A stretch of 5,874 bases of DNA, from NCBI GenBank assembly GCA_020444985.1, contig JAGRHK010000126.1, positions 1 to 5,874 of the forward strand. Direction: 5' to 3'. The notes below the pieces were generated by a model. That model saw nothing but the letters and a program-made list of their open reading frames with translations, did not search any database and was not told the DNA's origin. Within the stretch, counting starts at the first letter, position 1, and every line of letters starts with the position of its first letter. Shown one piece after another: positions 1 to 5,874 of the stretch. This DNA comes from Candidatus Competibacteraceae bacterium. Its GTDB lineage: Bacteria; Pseudomonadota; Gammaproteobacteria; Competibacterales; Competibacteraceae. Position numbers and translations under genes: made by a program.

Positions 1-1
1 C

Positions 2-580
2 GCCACGCTGACCGGTGAGCCGGTCGGGATCCGGCTGCGCATCGCTGGCCGCCACAATGTCCGCAATGCGCTGGCGGCCGCCGGTGCCGCGCTTGCCGTG
101 GGCGTCTCGCGCCAGGACATCGCCGACGGCCTGACCGCATTCACGCCGGTGGGTGGGCGTCTGTGCTGGTTCACGGCCCGTGCCGGTGCACGAGTCATCG
201 ACGATACCTACAACGCGAATCCCGACTCCGTGCGCGCGGCCATCGACGTGCTCGCCGCCGAGCCTGCGCCGAGGGTGCTGGTGCTTGGTGAAATGGGCGA
301 GGTTGGCGAGCAGGGGCCGGCCTTCCACGCCGAGATCGGCCGCTACGCGCGCGAGTGCGGCATCGAGCATCTGATCGCCTATGGTGAGGCCTGCGAGCCG
401 ACCGTGGCCGCCTATGGGGAGCGCGCCGTACTCGCGAAATCGATCGAACGTCTGGTCGCACGGCTCGAACCGCTCGCCACCGCCGGCACGACCGTGCTGG
501 TCAAGGGCTCGCGCGTGATGCGCATGGAGCGGGTGCTGGCGGCGATCTGCGTCGACATGCCTGCGACGGAGGCGCACTGA
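2..580 (+). CDS. murF: MurF, UDP-MurNAc-tripeptide:D-Ala-D-Ala ligase (C-terminal part)
   Basis: Cytoplasmic ATP-dependent ligase that adds D-alanyl-D-alanine to UDP-MurNAc-tripeptide, the last soluble step of peptidoglycan precursor synthesis. The open frame enters from the left edge in frame 2 and ends at TGA 578-580, giving 192 residues, roughly the last 40% of a protein that is about 450 residues in E. coli. The first visible part holds the GRHNVRNALAAAG motif (bases 50-88), the Mur ligase central-domain signature. The C-terminal domain follows with DDTYNANPDS (200-229), then LVLGEMGEVGEQG and near the end VKGSRVMRMERVL. An internal GTG at 98 is not the true start, because conserved MurF sequence continues upstream of it. 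The stop overlaps the mraY start by one base. The segment is about 70% GC with strongly GC-ending codons, unlike murD to murG. Identification is firm; the N-terminal half lies outside the window. Confidence 0.96.
   Translation, partial: ATLTGEPVGIRLRIAGRHNVRNALAAAGAALAVGVSRQDIADGLTAFTPVGGRLCWFTARAGARVIDDTYNANPDSVRAAIDVLAAEPAPRVLVLGEMGEVGEQGPAFHAEIGRYARECGIEHLIAYGEACEPTVAAYGERAVLAKSIERLVARLEPLATAGTTVLVKGSRVMRMERVLAAICVDMPATEAH
568..572 (+). promoter_or_regulatory. Shine-Dalgarno site for mraY
   Basis: GGAGG lies within the murF coding end, seven bases before the ATG at 580. It is the clearest ribosome binding site in the window and supports the ATG at 580 as the mraY start. With the TGATG stop/start overlap it fits reinitiation or coupled translation of mraY after murF. 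Confidence 0.7.
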
Positions 581-1662
581 TGCTGCTCGAGGTCGCGCAA
601 TGGCTGGCCACCGACGTGCGTGCGTTCGCGGTGTTCAACTACATCACCTTGCGCGCGGTGCTGGCGGCGCTCACTGCGCTGATGCTCGGCCTGCTGCTGG
701 GGCCACGCGTGATCCGTGCGCTCGCCGAGCTCAAGATCGGCCAGGCGATCCGCCAGGACGGCCCGCAGACCCATCTGACCAAGTCGGGCACGCCGACCAT
801 GGGCGGCGCGCTGATCCTGGTGGCCATCGCAGTAGCGACATTGCTCTGGGCAGACCCGCGCAACCGCTACGTCTGGGTTGTACTGTTGACCACGCTGGCC
901 TTCGGCGCAATTGGCTGGGCGGATGATTACAAGAAATTAATTCTGCGCAATTCGAAAGGCTTGTCAGCGCGCACCAAATATTCCTGGCAATCCTGCGTGG
1001 GTTTATCGGCGGCGCTGTTGCTCTACTTCACCGCACAAACCCCGGTGGAAACCGATTTGATCGTTCCTTTTTTCAAGAGTGTGGCGGTTAATCTCGGCTG
1101 GCTGTTCATCCCGCTGACGTACTTCGTAATCGTCGGCTCCAGTAATGCCGTTAATCTCACTGATGGTCTGGATGGCCTGGCGATTGTGCCAACCACGATG
1201 GTAGCCGGAGCGCTAGCGGTATTTTGCTACGCCTCGGGTAACCGGATTTTCGCTGAATACCTGGGAATTCCGCATGTGCCAGGCGTCGGCGAACTCATGG
1301 TGTTTTGTGGAGCGCTGGTGGGCGCCGGGTTGGGATTTCTCTGGTTCAATGCCTATCCAGCCCAAGTGTTCATGGGTGATGTTGGCGCGCTGGCATTGGG
1401 TGCAGCGCTGGGCGTGGTCGCGGTGGCGGTGCGTCAGGAGCTGGTGCTGTTTGTGATGGGCGGGGTGTTTGTCATGGAGACCGTGTCCGTGATCCTGCAA
1501 GTCGCTTCGTTCAAGCTCACCGGTCGGCGCATCTTCCGCATGGCGCCTTTGCATCACCATTTCGAATTGGAAGGCTGGCCAGAACCCCGGGTGATCGTTC
1601 GCTTCTGGATTATCACCATTGTGCTGGTGCTGTTTGGGCTGGCGACGTTGAAGGTGCGGTAG
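580..1662 (+). CDS. mraY: MraY, phospho-MurNAc-pentapeptide transferase
   Basis: Integral inner-membrane enzyme that transfers phospho-MurNAc-pentapeptide from UDP to undecaprenyl phosphate, making lipid I. The 360 residues equal the E. coli length and align without obvious gaps. Visible family motifs are the DGP..H..KSGTPTMGG loop (residues 60-76), the aspartate pair D115-D116 in ADDYKK, NAVNLTDGLDGLA (189-201), FNAYPAQVFMGDVG with D267 (256-269), and the HHH loop (325-327) in MAPLHHHFE; the protein ends in LATLKVR as in E. coli. Hydrophobic segments fit the family's ten transmembrane helices. The ATG start is supported by GGAGG at 568-572 and by matching the E. coli N-terminus. It overlaps murF by one base and ends five bases before murD. 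Oddity: codons 1-83 have 77 of 83 third positions as G or C, whereas codons 84-166 have only 55 of 83, so the gene looks compositionally mosaic although the protein is continuous. Confidence 0.98.
   Translation: MLLEVAQWLATDVRAFAVFNYITLRAVLAALTALMLGLLLGPRVIRALAELKIGQAIRQDGPQTHLTKSGTPTMGGALILVAIAVATLLWADPRNRYVWVVLLTTLAFGAIGWADDYKKLILRNSKGLSARTKYSWQSCVGLSAALLLYFTAQTPVETDLIVPFFKSVAVNLGWLFIPLTYFVIVGSSNAVNLTDGLDGLAIVPTTMVAGALAVFCYASGNRIFAEYLGIPHVPGVGELMVFCGALVGAGLGFLWFNAYPAQVFMGDVGALALGAALGVVAVAVRQELVLFVMGGVFVMETVSVILQVASFKLTGRRIFRMAPLHHHFELEGWPEPRVIVRFWIITIVLVLFGLATLKVR
829..930. other. Compositional breakpoint within mraY
   Basis: By hand count, bases 1-900 hold 626 G or C (69.6%), while bases 901-1680 hold 438 of 780 (56%). 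The line 841-900 is intermediate at 63% and 901-960 drops to 47%. At codon level, A- or T-ending codons become frequent from codon 84 (base 829), starting with GCA GTA and soon GTT, GTA, ATT, GAT, AAA and TTA, which are almost absent upstream. The reading frame and protein motifs run through unbroken. A homologous crossover or assembly join at the conserved GTPTMGG-coding stretch (about 787-807) or just after would explain it; which one applies is inference. Confidence 0.65.
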
Positions 1663-1667
1663 CGTCT

Positions 1668-3008
1668 ATGTCGCCACTGTCTGGAATGACCCTGGTCGTG
1701 GGACTCGGCAAGAGCGGTTTGTCGATTGCGCGGGCGCTACAAGCGCTCGGCGCGGCCTTCACCGTGGTCGACAGCCGGGTGGCACCTCCGGGTCTGGCCA
1801 CTTTTCAGGCCGAGTTTCCCAAAATTCCCTGCCATCTCGGTGGCTTTGATTCAGCCCTGTTTACCCAGGCGACTCGTGTGCTGGTCAGTCCCGGCATTGC
1901 GGTAAAAACGCCCGCGATCGCCGAGGCGGCGGCGCGCGGCATCCCGATCTGGGGCGATATTGAATTGCTGGCGCGTCTGACCGATACGCCGATGGCCGCA
2001 ATCACCGGCTCCAATGGCAAAAGCACCGTGACCACGCTGCTGGGATTAATGGCCGAACAGGCTGGGATTCGGGCGGCGGTGGGCGGCAATCTTGGAACGC
2101 CAGCGCTGGATTTATGGCGGGAGACCGACCGACCTGAGTTGTATGTGCTGGAACTGTCCAGCTTTCAGCTCGAAACCACGGATAGCCTGAATGCGCGCGT
2201 GGCGACAGTACTGAACATCAGTCCCGATCACCTGGATCGCTATGACTGTCTGGCGGATTACATTGCCGCCAAGCAACGGATTTTCCAGGGTAATGGCGCG
2301 CTGGTGGTGAACGCCGACGATCCGGTGGTCATGGCGATGGTTGCGCCGGATCGAAAGATCGTGCGCTTCACATTGGAAGAACCGGATGAAGGCGACTTTG
2401 GCCTGCGCCGGGCGGGTGGCGAGACCTGGCTCGCTCACGGTCAGGAACGCTGGATTGAAGCGTCGACGTTAAAAATCAGCGGCGACCATAACCTGGCGAA
2501 TGCTCTGGCGGCTCTGGCAATGGGCCATGCACTTGGTTTGGAACGAACCAGAATGCTTGCAGCGTTGGAGGAGTTCACCGGTCTGGCGCACCGCACGGCT
2601 CTAGTCCGCGAACGTGATGGCGTGCGCTGGTTCAACGATTCCAAGGGCACGAATGTTGGCGCGACTGTGGCGGCAGTGCGCGGTCTGCCGGGCCAAGTGG
2701 TGTTGATTGCCGGCGGCGAAGGCAAGAGTCAGGACTTTACGCCATTACGCGCGGCCCTGACCGGCAAAGCGCGGGCTGTGGTGCTCATGGGCCGTGATGC
2801 GCCCTTGATCGCTGCTGCGCTTGGTGACGGCGTTCCCCTGTATTCTGTGCAGGACATGCAGCAGGCCGTAACGCGAGCGGCAGCGTTAGCGCAACCGGGC
2901 GATAGCGTACTGCTTTCCCCGGCCTGCGCCAGTTTCGACATGTTCAGCGGTTATGAGGAACGCGGTGCAGTGTTCGCTCATGCGGTGAAGGCGCTTGCGT
3001 CATGCTGA
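1668..3008 (+). CDS. murD: MurD, UDP-MurNAc-L-Ala:D-Glu ligase
   Basis: Cytoplasmic ATP-dependent ligase that adds D-glutamate to UDP-MurNAc-L-alanine. It has 446 residues, against 438 in E. coli. The three Mur domains are visible in order: an N-terminal UDP-binding Rossmann-like part with VVGLGKSGLS (10-19), the central ATPase domain with P-loop GSNGKST (114-120), ELSSFQLE (162-169), NISPDHLDRY (183-192) and K202 in the AAKQRIF context, where the family has its carbamylated lysine, then HNLANAL (274-280). The C-terminal domain carries WFNDSKGTN (321-329), IAGGEGKSQDF and LSPACASFDMF (416-426). The ATG at 1668 is chosen because it lies five bases after mraY, with a modest AAGGTG upstream at 1651-1656. 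An ATG at 1686 is an alternative that would remove six residues. The last seven bases overlap ftsW. All key motifs are intact. Confidence 0.97.
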   Translation: MSPLSGMTLVVGLGKSGLSIARALQALGAAFTVVDSRVAPPGLATFQAEFPKIPCHLGGFDSALFTQATRVLVSPGIAVKTPAIAEAAARGIPIWGDIELLARLTDTPMAAITGSNGKSTVTTLLGLMAEQAGIRAAVGGNLGTPALDLWRETDRPELYVLELSSFQLETTDSLNARVATVLNISPDHLDRYDCLADYIAAKQRIFQGNGALVVNADDPVVMAMVAPDRKIVRFTLEEPDEGDFGLRRAGGETWLAHGQERWIEASTLKISGDHNLANALAALAMGHALGLERTRMLAALEEFTGLAHRTALVRERDGVRWFNDSKGTNVGATVAAVRGLPGQVVLIAGGEGKSQDFTPLRAALTGKARAVVLMGRDAPLIAAALGDGVPLYSVQDMQQAVTRAAALAQPGDSVLLSPACASFDMFSGYEERGAVFAHAVKALASC

Positions 3009-4201
3009 ATGTCGCCGCCGTCTTGCACCGGGACAAAACGCCACCCGCCGGCGAGGGCCGGACCGCATTACCGTTTCCCGATCCGTGGATTCTGATGGCG
3101 GCCCTGTTGCTGCTGACCTTGGGCCTGTTGATGGTGACCTCGGCGTCGATGCCGATTGCCTCTCGCGAGACCGGTCAACCGTTCTATTTCCTGATTCGCC
3201 AAGGCGCTTTCGTCCTGATTGGCCTGTTCGGGGCCAGTGTGATCTTTCAGATTCCGCTGGCGCGCTGGCGGCAGGCGAGTCCCCTGCTGTTGGTGACGGC
3301 CATGAGTTTACTAGTGCTGGTGCTAATACCGGGGATTGGCACCGAAGTCAACGGCAGTTTGCGCTGGATTCGCCTCGGTCCGCTCAATATCCAGGTGTCA
3401 GAAATCGCCAAGCTGTTCACCATGATTTATGTAGCTGACTACCTCAGGCGGCATGGCGAAGAACTGCGGACCGCCGATTTTCGGATTTCGGCGCTGGCGC
3501 TCTTGCGACCCATGGCGGTGCTGGCGGTGCTAGCGGTACTGCTGTTGCTAGAGCCGGATTTTGGCAGCGTGGTGGTGTTGATGGCCACAGCGATGGGTAT
3601 GGTGTTTCTGGCGGGCGTTAATCTCTGGCAATTTGGAACGCTGCTGGCGGGCACCTCGACGGTGATGGCGCTGCTACTCTGGTCCTCTCCTTACCGGCGA
3701 GCGCGACTTGTCAGTTTTCTCGATCCGTGGGCTGATCCCTTCGCCAGTGGTTTTCAATTAACCCAATCCCTGATTGCGATCGGGCGCGGCGAGCTGTTCG
3801 GCGTTGGGCTGGGCGAGAGTGTGCAAAAACTGTTTTATCTGCCCGAGGCGCATACCGATTTCCTGTTCGCGGTGTTGGCCGAGGAGCTGGGACTCATGGG
3901 CATTTTGACCATCATTGCGTTGTTCACGATTCTGGTTTGGCGGGCGTTTCATATCGGCCAGCGCGCGGAGCGGCTGGGGAAAAAATTCTCGGCCTGGCTG
4001 GCTTATGGCATCGGCTTATGGTTTGGCATCCAATCGCTGTTTAACATGGGCGTCAATATGGGCGTCTTGCCGACCAAGGGTTTAACTCTGCCTTTGATAA
4101 GTTATGGCGGTAGTAGCGTCGTGGTGATGTGCATGGCGCTGGCGCTGTTATTGCGAGTGGATGTGGAAACCCGGACCGGCAGGGTGGCGCTTGAGAAATG
4201 A
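3002..4201 (+). CDS. ftsW: FtsW, SEDS-family septal peptidoglycan polymerase
   Basis: Multi-pass inner-membrane glycosyltransferase of the SEDS family. It polymerises lipid II during septation together with the class B penicillin-binding protein FtsI and is recruited by the divisome. The 399 residues begin with a polar cytoplasmic tail of about 28 residues, followed by hydrophobic segments consistent with ten membrane helices. Family signatures are NGSLRWI (117-123), SEIAKLF (133-139), EPDFGS (184-189), SLIAIGRGELFGVGLGES (256-273), PEAHTDFLF (281-289), in which D286 matches the position of the SEDS catalytic aspartate, and LPLISYGGSS (363-372). FtsW rather than RodA is chosen from its place between murD and murG and the extended N-terminal tail. 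Its ATG lies inside the murD end (ATGCTGA), with GAAGG at 2987-2991 as a plausible ribosome site. It overlaps murG by four bases. A triplicated nonamer lies in one membrane segment. Confidence 0.96.
   Translation: MLNVAAVLHRDKTPPAGEGRTALPFPDPWILMAALLLLTLGLLMVTSASMPIASRETGQPFYFLIRQGAFVLIGLFGASVIFQIPLARWRQASPLLLVTAMSLLVLVLIPGIGTEVNGSLRWIRLGPLNIQVSEIAKLFTMIYVADYLRRHGEELRTADFRISALALLRPMAVLAVLAVLLLLEPDFGSVVVLMATAMGMVFLAGVNLWQFGTLLAGTSTVMALLLWSSPYRRARLVSFLDPWADPFASGFQLTQSLIAIGRGELFGVGLGESVQKLFYLPEAHTDFLFAVLAEELGLMGILTIIALFTILVWRAFHIGQRAERLGKKFSAWLAYGIGLWFGIQSLFNMGVNMGVLPTKGLTLPLISYGGSSVVVMCMALALLLRVDVETRTGRVALEK
3515..3541 (+). repeat. Triplicated 9-base in-frame repeat inside ftsW
   Basis: Three adjacent, nearly identical nonamers, GCGGTGCTG, GCGGTGCTA and GCGGTACTG, encode Ala-Val-Leu three times at FtsW residues 172-180, within a hydrophobic segment just before EPDFGS. 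Each unit differs from its neighbour by one or two bases. It could have arisen by slippage or simply reflect biased codons for a hydrophobic helix. Confidence 0.55.
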
Positions 4202-5280
4202 ACAGGCAACCTGAGATTCTGATCATGGCGGGCGGTACCGGAGGGCATGTGTTCCCGGCGCTGGCCGTGGCCGAGCGGTTGCGAATGCATGGCGCGAGGG
4301 TGACCTGGATGGGCGCTCGCCGTGGCTTGGAGGCGACCTTGGTGCCGAAGGCTGGCATTCCCATGGAATGGATTGAAGTTGCCGGCATACGCGGCAAGGG
4401 GCTGCGCCAACGCTTGCTCATGCCCGTCATGCTCGGTCGAGCGTTATGGCAAGCCGGTGGAATCCTGCGCCGTCTGCGGCCTGCGGTCGTGCTGGGCATG
4501 GGGGGGTTTGCCAGCGGCCCCGGTGGCTTGATGGCGCGACTTCTGGGAATTCCATTGATCGTGCATGAACAAAACGCCATTGCCGGTTTGACGAATCGCT
4601 GGCTGGCGCGCATGGCTAGCCAGGTGTTCGAGGCATTCCCAGGGACCTTTCCAGCCGTGCGGCAGGCGGTGGCCGTTGGTAATCCGGTGCGTGAATCGAT
4701 TGCCAAACTGGCAAAACCGGCGGAGCGATTCGCGGGTCGGGAGGGGCGACGACGCTTGCTGGTGTTGGGGGGCAGCCAAGGCGCGTTGGCGTTGAATCAG
4801 CGGGTGCCGCAAGCTCTGGCGCTGTTGCGAGAAGACGAACGGCCGGAGGTTTGGCATCAAGCCGGCGGCCGGTTGCATGAAGCCGCCGAGATGGCGTACC
4901 GGGAGGCGGGAATCAATGTTCGATTGACGCCATTCATCGAAGACATGGCCGAGGCTTATGGCTGGGCGGATTTAGCGCTGTGCCGGGCCGGAGCGCTGAC
5001 GATTGCCGAGCTGGCGGCGGCGGGCATCGGCGCAGTGCTCGTGCCATTTCCCTTCGCGGTGGACGACCATCAAACCGCAAACGCCCGGTTTCTGGAGAAA
5101 GAAGATGCAGCGCTGATTGTTCAGCAAGCGGAGCTGACGGCTGAACAGTTGGCCACGCTACTGCGGGAATTATTGAGTGACCGTGATCGATTGTTACAGA
5201 TGGCTGAAGCGGCGCGGCGCTTGGCCAAGGTAGACGCCGCTGAGCAAGTAGCGCTGGCTTGCTTGCAATCCCATTCCTGA
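4198..5280 (+). CDS. murG: MurG, GlcNAc transferase making lipid II
   Basis: Peripheral, cytoplasmic-face membrane glycosyltransferase of the GT-B fold (family GT28). It moves GlcNAc from UDP-GlcNAc to lipid I, giving lipid II, the substrate of FtsW. The 360 residues compare with 355 in E. coli. The N-terminal acceptor domain shows the glycine-rich MAGGTGGHVFPALA (10-23), MGGFASGPGG (101-110) and HEQNAIAGLTNR (123-134). The C-terminal donor domain shows LGGSQGALALN (190-200), then CRAGALTIAELAAAG (262-276) and VPFPFAVDDHQTANA (282-296), which include the conserved glutamate E271 and the histidine-glutamine H291-Q292 used for UDP-GlcNAc. The ATG sits in an ATGA overlap with the ftsW stop, consistent with coupled translation; the upstream AGGGTGG (4181-4187) is a weak ribosome site. 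The stop TGA at 5278-5280 is itself the first TGA of the heptamer array that follows. Confidence 0.97.
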   Translation: MNRQPEILIMAGGTGGHVFPALAVAERLRMHGARVTWMGARRGLEATLVPKAGIPMEWIEVAGIRGKGLRQRLLMPVMLGRALWQAGGILRRLRPAVVLGMGGFASGPGGLMARLLGIPLIVHEQNAIAGLTNRWLARMASQVFEAFPGTFPAVRQAVAVGNPVRESIAKLAKPAERFAGREGRRRLLVLGGSQGALALNQRVPQALALLREDERPEVWHQAGGRLHEAAEMAYREAGINVRLTPFIEDMAEAYGWADLALCRAGALTIAELAAAGIGAVLVPFPFAVDDHQTANARFLEKEDAALIVQQAELTAEQLATLLRELLSDRDRLLQMAEAARRLAKVDAAEQVALACLQSHS

Positions 5281-5299
5281 CCCCTGACCCCTGACCCCT
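5276..5299. repeat. CCTGACC tandem heptamer array in the murG-murC gap
   Basis: Three perfect head-to-tail copies of CCTGACC (5276-5282, 5283-5289, 5290-5296) plus a partial CCT make a 24-base array with period seven. It begins two bases before the murG stop codon and ends seven bases before the murC ATG, so it fills nearly all of the 26-base spacer. The three TGA triplets at 5278, 5285 and 5292 fall in three different forward frames because seven is not a multiple of three. The opposite strand carries three GGGG runs and one GG separated by TCA, so it has limited G-quadruplex potential. The array is unlikely to be coding beyond supplying the murG stop. Confidence 0.93.
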
Positions 5300-5306
5300 A
5301 AAAAAC

Positions 5307-5874
5307 ATGGATAAACTTGCACTGGCCACGATCCCGGAAGCCTGGCGTGACATGCGCCGGATTCGCCATTTACATTTCGTGGGCATTGGCGGAGCGGGCA
5401 TGAGCGGCATCGCCGAAGTGTTACTGAATCTTGGCTATAACGTGTCCGGTTCGGACCTGCGCGCGAGCGCGGTGACCGCTCGCCTGGCGCAATTGGGCGC
5501 GATGATCCGCCCGGGGCATACCGCCGAGCATATTGCCGGTTGCGATGCCGTCGTGACCTCCAGCGCGGTGGCCGAGGATAATCCCGAAGTCGTCGCAGCG
5601 CGGGCGGCCCGCATTCCCGTAGTGCCCCGCGCCGAAATGCTGGCCGAGCTGATGCGCTTTCGCTATGGCATCGCCGTCGCCGGCACGCATGGCAAAACCA
5701 CCACAACCAGTCTGATCGCCAGTCTGCTGGCTGAGGGGGGATTGGACCCGACCTTCGTCATCGGCGGGCGGTTGAACAGCGCGGGGGCGAACGCTCGCTT
5801 AGGCGCCGGACGTTTTCTGGTCGCCGAAGCGGATGAAAGCGATGCGTCGTTCCTGTTCCTGCAACCCATGTTAG
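5307..5874 (+). CDS. murC: MurC, UDP-MurNAc:L-Ala ligase (N-terminal part, cut by window end)
   Basis: Cytoplasmic ATP-dependent ligase that attaches L-alanine to UDP-MurNAc, the first amino acid of the stem peptide. The open frame from ATG 5307 runs off the right edge after 189 residues, somewhat under half of a family of about 480. Visible motifs are the N-terminal UDP-binding glycine loop HFVGIGGAGMSGIAE (23-37), SGSD (47-50), TSSAV, RAEMLAELMRFR (108-119), the ATP P-loop AGTHGKTTTTS (125-135), GGRLNSAG (153-160), and EADESDASFL (174-183) with the metal-binding acidic residues. ATG 5307 is preferred because the preceding 15 residues match the length of the E. coli leader before MRRVRH. No Shine-Dalgarno is visible there, only the heptamer array and TAAAAAAC. 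An alternative ATG at 5352 (residue 16, MRRIRH) has GGAAG at 5336-5340, 11 bases upstream. Function is firm; the start is less certain. Confidence 0.95.
   Translation, partial: MDKLALATIPEAWRDMRRIRHLHFVGIGGAGMSGIAEVLLNLGYNVSGSDLRASAVTARLAQLGAMIRPGHTAEHIAGCDAVVTSSAVAEDNPEVVAARAARIPVVPRAEMLAELMRFRYGIAVAGTHGKTTTTSLIASLLAEGGLDPTFVIGGRLNSAGANARLGAGRFLVAEADESDASFLFLQPML

Noticed and set aside
2300..2307. GCTGGTGG, identical to the E. coli Chi octamer
   Set aside because: A single occurrence inside murD is expected by chance in GC-rich coding sequence, and Chi motifs differ between lineages.
2995..3438. Forward open frame of 147 codons overlapping the murD-ftsW junction in another frame
   Set aside because: ftsW in the adjacent frame shows full SEDS motifs and a start overlapping murD; this frame has no membrane segments or motifs and is a shadow.
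4053..4706. Long open frame of 217 codons on the minus strand opposite ftsW/murG
   Set aside because: It lies wholly antisense to two confidently identified genes, has a low-complexity Pro/Arg/Ser-rich translation with no recognisable domain, and is the kind of spurious frame expected in GC-rich DNA.
5281..5306. Possible terminator or promoter between murG and murC
   Set aside because: The spacer has no inverted repeat forming a hairpin and no recognisable -35/-10 pair; it holds only the heptamer array and a short A tract.
5194..5706. Minus-strand open frame of 170 codons across the murG-murC junction
   Set aside because: It is antisense to murC motifs that are clearly conserved, and its translation is Arg/Pro-rich without family features. 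Its presence only reflects the GC-rich codon pattern of the real genes.
5401..5820. Rise in GC within murC (about 57% over 5281-5460, about 68% over 5461-5820)
   Set aside because: The third-position change is gradual (roughly 63% then 76-78% G/C) over short windows and can be explained by conserved residue content. It is much weaker than the mraY break.

Overview
The window is a six-gene stretch of the division and cell wall (dcw) cluster, all on the + strand in the order murF (3' end only), mraY, murD, ftsW, murG, murC (5' part only). The gene order, the close MurC and MraY resemblance to the Escherichia coli proteins recalled from memory, and the moderately high GC content point to a gammaproteobacterium. 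I cannot place it more precisely from sequence alone.

Layout: murF ends at 580 and overlaps mraY by one base (TGATG). mraY ends at 1662, five bases before murD. murD overlaps ftsW by seven bases (ATGCTGA), and ftsW overlaps murG by four (ATGA). These junctions leave no room for internal terminators and imply one translationally linked transcript. The only real gap is the 26 bases between murG and murC, and it is largely filled by a tandem heptamer repeat. No stretch above 300 bases lacks a gene. I see no RNA gene, mobile element, CRISPR array or terminator.

The genes form one pathway. MurC, MurD and MurF are ATP-dependent amino acid ligases that build UDP-MurNAc-pentapeptide in the cytoplasm. 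MraY transfers phospho-MurNAc-pentapeptide to undecaprenyl phosphate (lipid I), and MurG adds GlcNAc (lipid II). FtsW polymerises lipid II at the division septum with its partner class B PBP. All recognisable catalytic motifs are intact.

The gene content is ordinary core genome and I found no new system. Two things deserve a second look. First, there is a sharp compositional break inside mraY: bases 1-900 are about 70% GC, bases 901-1680 about 56%, and the codon third-position change begins near 829. This suggests recombination or an assembly chimera. Second, a CCTGACC heptamer array overlaps the murG stop codon and occupies the place where the murC ribosome binding site should be.
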